NCBI GenBank assembly: GCA_942491945.1
Contig: CALODD010000022.1
Location: 1 to 11,430, forward strand
Direction of reading: 5' to 3'
From: JAJDYQ01 sp942491945
GTDB taxonomy: Bacteria > Pseudomonadota > Gammaproteobacteria > JAJDYQ01
Length of the DNA: 11,430 bases
Shown: positions 1 to 6,797 of the stretch, in pieces
Position numbering within the stretch: position 1 is the first letter of the stretch
Layout of the letters: each line of letters starts with the position of its first letter
Notes under the pieces: generated by a model
Told to the model about the DNA's origin: nothing
The model's database searches: none
The model's input: the letters and a program-made list of their open reading frames with translations, nothing else
Program-made: the position numbers and the translations under genes

Positions 1-1
1 C

Positions 2-1744
2 ATTGGTGATTTCGACAGCGTCGATGTCATCGAAATACTGGTGGCTTCAGGTGAAGAAGTACAGGAAGAAACGCCTTTGATAACGCTTGAGACCGACAAG
101 GCGACGATGGATATTCCCTGCCCGCAGGCTGGCACCGTTGATTCTTTACTGGTTAAAGTTGGCGATCAGGTGTCTCAAGGGGATGCGATACTGAAGCTTG
201 AAGCTTCCGCGCCCGAAACCAGTACACAGACTGAACAGGCGTCTCCAGCCACCGAACAAAAAGCCGAACCAGCTGCTGCCACCACTCCAGAACCGAAACC
301 AGTATCAGAACCTAAAGACATCCCGGGGGAAACTGACCTACATGCTGAAGTCGTCGTACTGGGTTCAGGTCCCGGTGGATATACTGCGGCTTTCAGAGCC
401 GCGGATCTGGGTAAACAGGTTATTTTGATCGAACGTTATAGCAGCATCGGTGGTGTCTGTCTGAATGTCGGCTGCATCCCATCTAAGGCATTACTGCATA
501 CAGCAGAAATTATTAATGAAGCAGAAGACATGTCAGCGCAGTGTGTTACGTTCAGTAAACCTGAGATTGATCTACCTAAACTCGCCGGCTGGAAAAACAA
601 GGTTATTGGCAAACTGACCGGCGGCCTGTCCGCACTTGCCAAACAACGTAAAGTCAAGATTGTTACAGGTGTCGGCACGATCACATCACCACATAGCATT
701 GACGTCGCTGGCTCTGAAGGAACTACATCAATCCGTTTTGATAACCTCATCATCGCAGCAGGTTCGCAAGCTACCCAAATACCGGTATTCCCGAATGATG
801 ATCCGCGCCAGATGAATTCAACCGACGCGCTTGAGCTTGATGACATTCCAGAAAGAATGCTCGTCGTCGGCGGCGGTATCATCGGCCTGGAAATGGCAAC
901 CGTATATGACGCCCTAGGCTCAAAAGTCACTATCGTAGAGCTATCACCAGATCTGATTCCCGGCTGTGATCGCGATCTGGTACGCCCTCTCGAAAAACGC
1001 ATGAAGAAGCGTTATGAAAATATATTTACCGGCACTCAGGTCACAGCCATAGAGGCAAAGAAGAAAGGACTGAAAGTAAGCTTTGAAGGCAATAAAGCAC
1101 CCGAATCCGATACCTTTGATCGTGTCTTGGTAGCAGTCGGACGTCGTCCCAACGGTCATAAAATAGGTGCTGAAAATGCAGGTGTGGCAGTTGACGACCA
1201 GGGCTTCATCCCTGCCGATAATCAACAACGCACCAATGTCGATCATATATTCGCCATTGGCGATATCGTAGGGCAACCTATGTTGGCTCACAAAGCAACA
1301 CATGAAGGCAAAGTCGCAGCCGAAGTCATAGCCGGCATGAAATCCTATTTTGACGCACGTACCATTCCATCAGTTGCTTATACCGATCCCGAAGTCGCCT
1401 GGATGGGTATGACTGAGACACAGGCAAAGGCTGATGGTATTGAATACGAAAAAGGCGCATTCCCCTGGGCCGCCAGTGGCCGCGCACTCAGTATTGGCAG
1501 AGATGAAGGCTTAACAAAAGTTCTCTTCGATAAAGAAACCGGTCAGGTTATCGGTGCCGGCATCGTAGGATCCAACGCTGGTGAATTGATTGCTGAAACC
1601 GTCCTTGCCCTGGAAATGGGTGCGAACGCAGAGGATATCAGCTTAACGATTCATCCTCATCCAACACTCTCTGAAACAATTAACTTCGCAGCTGAAATGG
1701 CTGAAGGTACAATTACCGACCTTTACGTACCCAAGAAGAAGTAG
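2..1744 (+). CDS. lpdA: Dihydrolipoyl dehydrogenase (E3) with N-terminal lipoyl domain, 5'-truncated by window edge
   Basis: E3 flavoprotein of a 2-oxoacid dehydrogenase complex; it reoxidises dihydrolipoamide using FAD and NAD+ in the cytoplasm. The frame is open from base 2 (IGDFDSVDVIEIL), a typical lipoyl-domain start, so the GTG at 41 is internal and the true start is upstream of the window. Counting visible codons from base 2: the lipoyl lysine is in ETDKATMD (AAG at 98-100); an Ala/Pro/Glu-rich linker follows (about residues 65-110); the FAD motif GSGPGG is near 121-126; the redox disulfide CLNVGC is at 153/158 (first Cys codon 458-460); the NAD motif is GGGIIGLE; the second FAD motif is FAIGDIVG; the C-terminal catalytic His/Glu lie in HPHPTLSE (His codon 1658-1660). 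All key residues are present. The lipoyl-fused form is typical of pyruvate dehydrogenase E3 encoded after aceE/aceF, which I infer lie just upstream. The stop TAG is 4 nt before rnt. Confidence 0.95.
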   Translation: MGDFDSVDVIEILVASGEEVQEETPLITLETDKATMDIPCPQAGTVDSLLVKVGDQVSQGDAILKLEASAPETSTQTEQASPATEQKAEPAAATTPEPKPVSEPKDIPGETDLHAEVVVLGSGPGGYTAAFRAADLGKQVILIERYSSIGGVCLNVGCIPSKALLHTAEIINEAEDMSAQCVTFSKPEIDLPKLAGWKNKVIGKLTGGLSALAKQRKVKIVTGVGTITSPHSIDVAGSEGTTSIRFDNLIIAAGSQATQIPVFPNDDPRQMNSTDALELDDIPERMLVVGGGIIGLEMATVYDALGSKVTIVELSPDLIPGCDRDLVRPLEKRMKKRYENIFTGTQVTAIEAKKKGLKVSFEGNKAPESDTFDRVLVAVGRRPNGHKIGAENAGVAVDDQGFIPADNQQRTNVDHIFAIGDIVGQPMLAHKATHEGKVAAEVIAGMKSYFDARTIPSVAYTDPEVAWMGMTETQAKADGIEYEKGAFPWAASGRALSIGRDEGLTKVLFDKETGQVIGAGIVGSNAGELIAETVLALEMGANAEDISLTIHPHPTLSETINFAAEMAEGTITDLYVPKKK

Positions 1745-1748
1745 ACCC

Positions 1749-2384
1749 ATGGAAAATACCGATGCACACAAGCATCCCATTGCCTCAAGATTCCGTGGGT
1801 TCTTGCCCGTCGTTGTTGATGTAGAGACGGGTGGTTTCAATGCGCAGACCGATGCCCTGCTAGAGATCGCAGCTGTAACCGTAACGTATGATGTATCCGG
1901 TGCTCTCGTACCGGATGAAGAAATTGGTTACCATATTAAGCCATTTGAGGGCGCTAATATTGAAAAGGCCGCCATTGAGTTTAATGGTATAGATCCCTTT
2001 CACCCACTTCGTCCCGCAATCGATGAGGCCGAAGCTTTCCAGAAAATTTTTCAGGTGGTTCGTAAAGCGGTCAAAGCACATGATTGCTCTAGAGCCATAC
2101 TAGTGGGTCATAATCCAACCATGGATCTTGGCTTTTTGAATGCTGCTGTTGAGCGTATCCAGCATAAACGGAATCCGTTCCATCCATTTTCCAGCTTCGA
2201 TACCGCGACGCTAGGTGGCCTGGCCTATGGGCAGACTGTACTGGCGAAAGCCATCCAGGCGGCAGAGATTGAATGGGATAATAGCCGAGCACACTCCGCT
2301 ATCTATGACACTCGAAAAACCGCTGAGTTATTTTGCAATATCGTCAATCGCTGGGACACCGAGACAAACGGTATCCACATATAA
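1749..2384 (+). CDS. rnt: Ribonuclease T (DEDD-family 3'-5' exoribonuclease)
   Basis: RNase T trims 3' ends of tRNA, 5S/23S rRNA and other stable RNAs as a cytoplasmic homodimer. The 211-residue length is close to the E. coli enzyme (215). The DEDDh motifs are in order: ExoI DVE (Asp24, Glu26), ExoII HNPTMD (Asp126), a further Asp151 in the position of E. coli Asp150, and ExoIII HSAIYD (His182, Asp187). Each is offset by one from the E. coli numbering as I recall it. The start is the ATG at 1749, only 4 nt after the lpdA stop; there is no strong Shine-Dalgarno (a purine run AAGAAG lies in the end of lpdA), so translational coupling to lpdA is likely. The gene ends inside the left arm of a strong terminator. 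Next to it, convergently, is grxD; rnt and grxD are neighbours in several gammaproteobacteria including E. coli. Confidence 0.95.
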   Translation: MENTDAHKHPIASRFRGFLPVVVDVETGGFNAQTDALLEIAAVTVTYDVSGALVPDEEIGYHIKPFEGANIEKAAIEFNGIDPFHPLRPAIDEAEAFQKIFQVVRKAVKAHDCSRAILVGHNPTMDLGFLNAAVERIQHKRNPFHPFSSFDTATLGGLAYGQTVLAKAIQAAEIEWDNSRAHSAIYDTRKTAELFCNIVNRWDTETNGIHI

Positions 2385-2410
2385 AAACGGCGCCATTCGG
2401 CGCCGTTTTT
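2383..2410. terminator. Bidirectional intrinsic terminator between rnt and grxD
   Basis: This is a perfect 12-bp inverted repeat, AAAAACGGCGCC (2383-2394) and GGCGCCGTTTTT (2399-2410), with a 4-nt ATTC loop. The GC-rich core with A-tract and T-tract on both sides gives a run of U after the hairpin whichever strand is transcribed, as expected between convergent genes. The rnt stop codon TAA (2382-2384) overlaps its left edge. Confidence 0.93.
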
Positions 2411-2431
2411 AACTATCTTTAAATGATCGAT

Positions 2432-2770
2432 CTATTCCGAATCGCCGGCTTTCGCTTTTGCTGCAGCTTCTTCAAGCACGCCTTTCAATTCACCCTTCTC
2501 CGCCATCTCAATAATGATGTCACCACCACCAGCTAATTCGCCGTCGATATAGATTTGCGGAAAAGTCGGCCAATTAGCATAGCGTGGAAGATTTTGAAAA
2601 ATATCAGGGTCTGTTAGTACGTTTACATAAGCAAACTCGACACCCGTTTCAGCCAGCGTCGCAGATGCTCGTGCGGAAAAGCCACACGAAGGCGCATCAG
2701 GGCTACCTTTCATATAAATCACTATCGGATTATTTTTCACTTGTTCATCGATACGCTCTAGAACATCCAT
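2432..2770 (-). CDS. grxD: Monothiol glutaredoxin, Grx4 family (CGFS type)
   Basis: Monothiol glutaredoxins bind a [2Fe-2S] cluster as a glutathione-bridged dimer and act in Fe-S delivery with BolA-type partners in the cytoplasm. The 112-residue protein is close to the usual length (E. coli 115). It shows the active-site CGFS at residues 29-32, the upstream conserved lysine in YMKGSP (Lys21), the cis-Pro region WPTFPQIYI, and the glutathione-binding GGGD. There is no second active-site Cys, which excludes a dithiol glutaredoxin. The start is the ATG complementary to 2768-2770; AGAGG on the minus strand (complement of 2777-2781) is a well-placed ribosome-binding site. It is monocistronic as far as seen, convergent with rnt and divergent from the DUF4403-like gene across a 194-bp intergenic region. 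Confidence 0.95.
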   Translation of the reverse strand: MDVLERIDEQVKNNPIVIYMKGSPDAPSCGFSARASATLAETGVEFAYVNVLTDPDIFQNLPRYANWPTFPQIYIDGELAGGGDIIIEMAEKGELKGVLEEAAAKAKAGDSE

Positions 2771-2964
2771 TATTTACCTCTTTCACATAACATTATTAAG
2801 ATGGGCAGTCTAACGTTACGGTATATTGGTTGAACCGCCCTATAGGGATAGAATCATACTTAAAATCAATTATAAGATAACGAAAATACAAAAACTGATA
2901 CCAATTATACATTCAATATATATGGATATCCTCGTACAATAAGAAAAAAATGCGAGGGGGGGAT
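2771..2964. promoter_or_regulatory. Divergent AT-rich intergenic region holding the grxD and DUF4403-like gene promoters
   Basis: About 190 bp separates grxD from the plus-strand unit. It becomes strongly AT-rich after 2850. For the plus strand, TACAAT at 2935-2940 is a fair -10 box, with a weak -35 (TTCAAT, 2912-2917) at 17-nt spacing; this would start the transcript near 2947 and favour the GTG start at 2965. Two short palindromes, TAACGTTA (2811-2818) and CCCTATAGGG (2838-2847), lie on the grxD side and could be operator half-sites, but they match no regulator I recognise. No convincing -35 for grxD is visible. Confidence 0.35.
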
Positions 2965-4458
2965 GTGCTTAGAACCATACTTTTAATTATCCTATTGTCC
3001 GGTATCGGGTATATGGGGAAAGACATTCTTTTGTCCTACTTCCCCAGTTCTACGGGCGACCCTATTCTGCTGACTCACACCCCTGCTCGAAGTATTGATA
3101 GCGCACAAACTAAAATGATTAGCTCCAGAACCCATGTAAACCTAAACATTGCTTCTAGCAGCCTGATATCAAATATAGATCGTTCAACATTTAATCAAAA
3201 AAATAAAGATTATAAAGGCCCTCAAGAATGTTCGATCAGAAAGGGCAAAACTTCCTGTAAGCCTCTTTACTTTGATTGGTTTTCCCATGCTGGTAAACCA
3301 CTTATGCGCTCACAGACATATAATTCATTTGATATAATTATTCCGTTAACGATTACAGGCAATGGCAGCATCTCGGATAAAGCACTAGCCCCCTATGTAA
3401 AATCATTCAGGAGCAAGCTTGAAGCTAAAATCAACATACAGACCAAGTTAAATAGCCAATTATGCTTCGATTATACAGTTACTAGAGATATTTCCTGGCT
3501 TGGCTCATATCGCACAGAAATATACAGTGATATTAAAGTTGATTTAACTAAGTTTATTAACAATCAGATTTCAAAATATCTGTCTTTAACAAAAAAGACA
3601 ATTGAGTCTCAGCTACCAGACTGCAATCTAGTTCAATCTCGTCTTAAGCCGCTACTGAAGACACATTTATATAGTCTTGGCACAAGTGAAACTGGGAAGC
3701 CAATCACTCTTAGTATTAAACCAATTAATTTAGCACTTACAAAAATTAGAACTTCAAAAAATGTGGTTTTCACTCTAACGATGAAGCATATAACCAGCAT
3801 AAATGAAGCTAGCTCCAATCATATATCGAGTAACACAAGTGTAATAGTCTCTACAGAAACCCATCATGATGAGAGTTCACTATTAATATCTATACCTAGC
3901 CACATTCCTTACTCACAAATACGACGCGTCATACTAAAATATCTATTAACAAAGACCATAAAAACCAGGAATCGTTTTGGCAGCCACGAAATACAGATCC
4001 AATCTATAAAATTAACCCCTACTGATCAGAACTTAGCAATTTCTCTTCTCATTAACATGAAGCACTCTGACAAGTGGAAACAAACATACGGCTGGATCAC
4101 AATATTAACAACACCTGAATTAAGCAATGATTCTCGCGGTGTCAAATTCATAAATCCAAAGTTCACTACTACCGCAGTAACTGAAGAAGACTGGAAATTC
4201 ATATGGCGAGCACTCAAGGAAACTATTATTTTTGATTTAAGCTCCAGCTCTATAACAATTCCAATCCCAGTAGAAGATCTAGCCTATCGGTCCAGTATCG
4301 CCAAAAAACTTAACGTACTTACAAATCATTCACCCTGGAAAACAACTTCTTCTACTATAAAATCAGGTAGTTTATCCCTGCTTGACTCAGGCATTGAACT
4401 ATCTAGCACCATCATACTTTCAGCTTCGATCAATCTAAAGCTACGACCAAACCTTTAG
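2965..4458 (+). CDS. Uncharacterised N-terminally membrane-anchored protein, DUF4403-like by pattern
   Basis: I do not recognise a characterised function. Starting at GTG 2965 the protein has 497 residues; an ATG at 2950 would add five, but the G-rich GAGGGGGGG (2954-2962) just before the GTG makes a strong Shine-Dalgarno only for the GTG. A hydrophobic segment at about residues 4-20 followed by a polar chain suggests a signal anchor or signal peptide with a periplasmic body. Four cysteines (about 89, 98, 167, 220) fall in two close pairs, compatible with disulfides. The body is rich in Ser, Thr, Ile and Lys with alternating beta-type stretches. A repeated plan can be read: an early 'polar-hydrophobic alternating' strand block near residue 55 and a similar one (LLISIPSHIPYSQI) near 300, then GWITILTTPEL near 375. 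That layout is what I recall of DUF4403 proteins; a profile search is needed. It is 49 nt upstream of the pilin and on the same strand. AT-rich codons (TTA, ATA, AGA) set it apart from the flanking genes. Confidence 0.72.
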   Translation: MLRTILLIILLSGIGYMGKDILLSYFPSSTGDPILLTHTPARSIDSAQTKMISSRTHVNLNIASSSLISNIDRSTFNQKNKDYKGPQECSIRKGKTSCKPLYFDWFSHAGKPLMRSQTYNSFDIIIPLTITGNGSISDKALAPYVKSFRSKLEAKINIQTKLNSQLCFDYTVTRDISWLGSYRTEIYSDIKVDLTKFINNQISKYLSLTKKTIESQLPDCNLVQSRLKPLLKTHLYSLGTSETGKPITLSIKPINLALTKIRTSKNVVFTLTMKHITSINEASSNHISSNTSVIVSTETHHDESSLLISIPSHIPYSQIRRVILKYLLTKTIKTRNRFGSHEIQIQSIKLTPTDQNLAISLLINMKHSDKWKQTYGWITILTTPELSNDSRGVKFINPKFTTTAVTEEDWKFIWRALKETIIFDLSSSSITIPIPVEDLAYRSSIAKKLNVLTNHSPWKTTSSTIKSGSLSLLDSGIELSSTIILSASINLKLRPNL

Positions 4459-4493
4459 ACATCAACTGATAATGTTTTAATCAGTAAATAATT

Positions 4494-4500
4494 AAGGAGA
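4494..4500 (+). promoter_or_regulatory. Strong ribosome-binding site for the pilin gene
   Basis: AAGGAGA lies 7 nt before the ATG at 4508. It is the best Shine-Dalgarno on the plus strand of this window, fitting the high translation usual for a major pilin. Confidence 0.75.
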
Positions 4501-4507
4501 ACATAGC

Positions 4508-4930
4508 ATGGTAAATTCGAAAAATGGTTTCACTCTCATAGAACTAATGATAGTCGTCGCGATTATTGGGATATTAGCATCTATATCTATGACCTCATAT
4601 ACGATTTATACAACACGCGCAAAAATAGCAGAAGGGATGGTCATCTCGGCTCACACCCGCCTGACTGTAAGCGAATATTATGCGAATAACGGCACACTAC
4701 CTACAAGCAATACGGAAGCTAACCTTCCCAATCCTACAGACATCAGAGGAACATACGTACAAAGCGTAACTGTAAACAATGATGGATCAATTGATATCCT
4801 TTTCACCAGCGATGTAGATTCAAGTGCAACAATAAAATATCAACTAGACACATCTTCTGGAAGCCCCATATGGATATGCACAGGTGGAACACTTGGAAAC
4901 ATCTACAGACCAGATATTTGCAAGTCATAA
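4508..4930 (+). CDS. Type IVa pilin (PilA-like major pilin)
   Basis: Type IV pilin subunit, inserted in the inner membrane, cleaved and N-methylated by prepilin peptidase and polymerised into pili for adhesion, twitching or DNA uptake. The 140-residue precursor has the short basic leader MVNSKNG, a cleavage point between Gly7 and Phe8 (G|FTLIE), the conserved Glu at mature position 5, and a hydrophobic alpha1 helix up to about residue 28. The C-terminal domain carries the disulfide loop Cys124...Cys138 and a 'GTYVQSVTVNNDGSI' strand region, both typical of PilA. No assembly genes (pilB, pilC, pilD, pilQ) are in the window, so it is an isolated pilin locus. The last codon abuts the end of asnO. 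It could be a minor pilin or pseudopilin, but the C-terminal Cys loop and size favour a PilA-type subunit. Confidence 0.92.
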   Translation: MVNSKNGFTLIELMIVVAIIGILASISMTSYTIYTTRAKIAEGMVISAHTRLTVSEYYANNGTLPTSNTEANLPNPTDIRGTYVQSVTVNNDGSIDILFTSDVDSSATIKYQLDTSSGSPIWICTGGTLGNIYRPDICKS

Positions 4931-6769
4931 TCACCCAGTACGATTATGAAGCCATAGCTCAAAAACAGCCAAATGCCATAATTTGCTTCCCTGAATTCGC
5001 GTTAAGTGCTTTTCAGGGGAGTTTAGTAACACATCAATATAATCACGTTCAAAGATACCCCTATTTCGACATTCTGATGAATTCAGTATGTCGCACATAA
5101 AATCCAGGAATTCTCCTCGAACATATTTCAAAGAGGGAACCGGGAAATAACCTTTAGGCCGGTCAATTACGTCATCTGGAATGCGTCCGCGTGCAATAGC
5201 TTTAAGCACATGTTTACCGTGGCCACCGGCGATCGTTTTAGACTGACCTTTCCCATTAAATGAAACATGAGCATCCGTTGATTTACCACCCAGCTTCATT
5301 TCAGGTGGCATACTGGCTGCTAGTTCAACGAGCTCGTGATCCAGAAAAGGTACGCGGGCTTCTAGCCCCCAGGCCATGGTCATATTATCAACGCGTTTTA
5401 CCGGATCGTCGGTAATCAACATGGTTGTATCCATGCGCAGAACAGAATCGATATATTCATCAGAAAATGGTTTATCGAGATAATGCTGTACCGTCTGAGA
5501 GGTGTAATCTTCACCACGAAAATCAGATGAAACCATTTTCAGATATTCATCGTGATCACGATCAAAATAGAAACGAGAAAAACGTCGCAGTGGATCGCCT
5601 CCCCACTCATGCATTTGTGGATACCAGAAATAGCCAGCAAATACCTCATCAGCACCCTGCCCACTTTGTACGACTTTTACTGATTTCGAAACCTGTTCTG
5701 CTAATAGATAAAACCCAATCGCATCCTGGGCAAACATCGGTTCAGCCATTTCAGCCACAGCTTCCGGTAAACGTTCAATGACATGATCATTAGGAATTTG
5801 GATTTTGTGATGATCGGTACCATATCGTTCGACCACTTGGTCGGAATAATGAAATTCATTACCTGCTTCTTCGGGTTGATCTTCAAAACCTATCGAAAAT
5901 GTCTGTAGATTTTTCTGTCCCTGTTCCGCCAGTAATGCGACAAGCAAACTTGAATCCAGACCACCGGAAAGCAATACACCCACTGGCACATCAGACGCCA
6001 GCATACGCCGTCTGACTGCTGTACCGAGTGATTCATGGATGGCTCCTATCCACTCTTCTGGCTCTTTTGGTGTTCCAGGACGACAGGCTTTCAAATCCCA
6101 GTACGGCATGACTAATGGCGCTTCGCCATTCAGAGGAATACGCATGACATAGCCAGGATTTAATTTACGAACCCCTTTGTAAATTGTCATTGGTGCTGGC
6201 ACGACACCATGTAAAGTGAATTGATGATGTAGTGCCTTTGGATCAATCGACGTATCGATATCACCTGAGGCAACTAACGCTTTCAGGCTAGAGGCAAAAC
6301 GTATACGCCCCGCAGAAGGCGCATAGTAAAGTGGCTTAATACCCAGACGATCTCGCGCCATAAAACATAAACGCTGCTTGCGATCATAAATAACAAAAGC
6401 AAACATACCGAGCAAATGATCCACGCAATCAGCGCCCCACTCCGCCCACGATTTTAGAATGACTTCGCTATCACCCTCACTCGTGAAACGATGCCCTTTT
6501 GTCGCAAGCTCAGACCGAAGTTCTCTATAGTTATAAATCGTGCCGTTAAATACCAGTACCAGATCATGCTGCTGATCGACAAGCGGTTGATGAGATTTTT
6601 CTGAAAGATCGATAATGGATAAGCGTCTATGCCCAAAACCAACAGCGCCATCGATATAAATACCATCATCATCCGGGCCACGCCTGGCCAGACGTTGATT
6701 CATCTTCTCGATTGCTTCACGAGAGGCAGGTTGTTGATCCAGACGAATATCGCCACTAATACCGCACAT
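4931..6769 (-). CDS. asnO: N-acetylglutaminylglutamine amide (NAGGN) amidotransferase, asparagine synthase-like
   Basis: Class II glutamine amidotransferase that amidates N-acetylglutaminylglutamine to give the compatible solute NAGGN. Of 612 residues, the N-terminal Ntn glutaminase has catalytic Cys2 (MCGISG), GHRRLSIID (47-55), FNGTIYNY (74-81) and EGDSE (98-102); the synthetase domain has the pyrophosphate loop SGGLDS (268-273) and SGQGADE (369-375). Features I associate with the NAGGN branch rather than AsnB are VVPAP (189-193), VKVVQSGQGADE, DDPVKRVDNMTMAWGLEAR (454-472), KGYFPVPSLK and the end QGSKLW. The start ATG places Cys at position 2, which is required after Met removal; a weak AAGG/AAGGG site precedes it. 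It follows hyuB by 28 nt, so co-transcription is likely. The partner GNAT-type synthetase and M42 peptidase usually found with it are absent here. About 22 residues (496-518) look inserted between GGK and GKHVLK. Confidence 0.9.
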   Translation of the reverse strand: MCGISGDIRLDQQPASREAIEKMNQRLARRGPDDDGIYIDGAVGFGHRRLSIIDLSEKSHQPLVDQQHDLVLVFNGTIYNYRELRSELATKGHRFTSEGDSEVILKSWAEWGADCVDHLLGMFAFVIYDRKQRLCFMARDRLGIKPLYYAPSAGRIRFASSLKALVASGDIDTSIDPKALHHQFTLHGVVPAPMTIYKGVRKLNPGYVMRIPLNGEAPLVMPYWDLKACRPGTPKEPEEWIGAIHESLGTAVRRRMLASDVPVGVLLSGGLDSSLLVALLAEQGQKNLQTFSIGFEDQPEEAGNEFHYSDQVVERYGTDHHKIQIPNDHVIERLPEAVAEMAEPMFAQDAIGFYLLAEQVSKSVKVVQSGQGADEVFAGYFWYPQMHEWGGDPLRRFSRFYFDRDHDEYLKMVSSDFRGEDYTSQTVQHYLDKPFSDEYIDSVLRMDTTMLITDDPVKRVDNMTMAWGLEARVPFLDHELVELAASMPPEMKLGGKSTDAHVSFNGKGQSKTIAGGHGKHVLKAIARGRIPDDVIDRPKGYFPVPSLKYVRGEFLDFMCDILNSSECRNRGIFERDYIDVLLNSPEKHLTRIQGSKLWHLAVFELWLHNRTG

Positions 6770-6797
6770 TTATTTTGCCCTTACCTTCATCACAACA

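Noticed and set aside
41..43. GTG at 41 as the start of the dihydrolipoyl dehydrogenase
   Set aside because: The frame is open to the window edge and upstream codons IGDFDSVDVIEIL are typical of the lipoyl domain, so the gene is simply cut by the window.
436..1002. Long minus-strand open frame (188 codons) opposite lpdA
   Set aside because: It lies wholly antisense to a well-conserved gene, has Ser/Pro/Arg-rich shadow composition, no ribosome-binding site and no recognisable motif.
2838..2847. Palindrome CCCTATAGGG upstream of grxD
   Set aside because: A single 10-nt palindrome with no known regulator match and no second copy; noted only in the intergenic entry.
4464..4484. Small hairpin ACTGAT...ATCAGT between the DUF4403-like gene and the pilin
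   Set aside because: Only a 6-bp AT-rich stem with a 9-nt loop and no T run; too weak to be called a terminator or attenuator.
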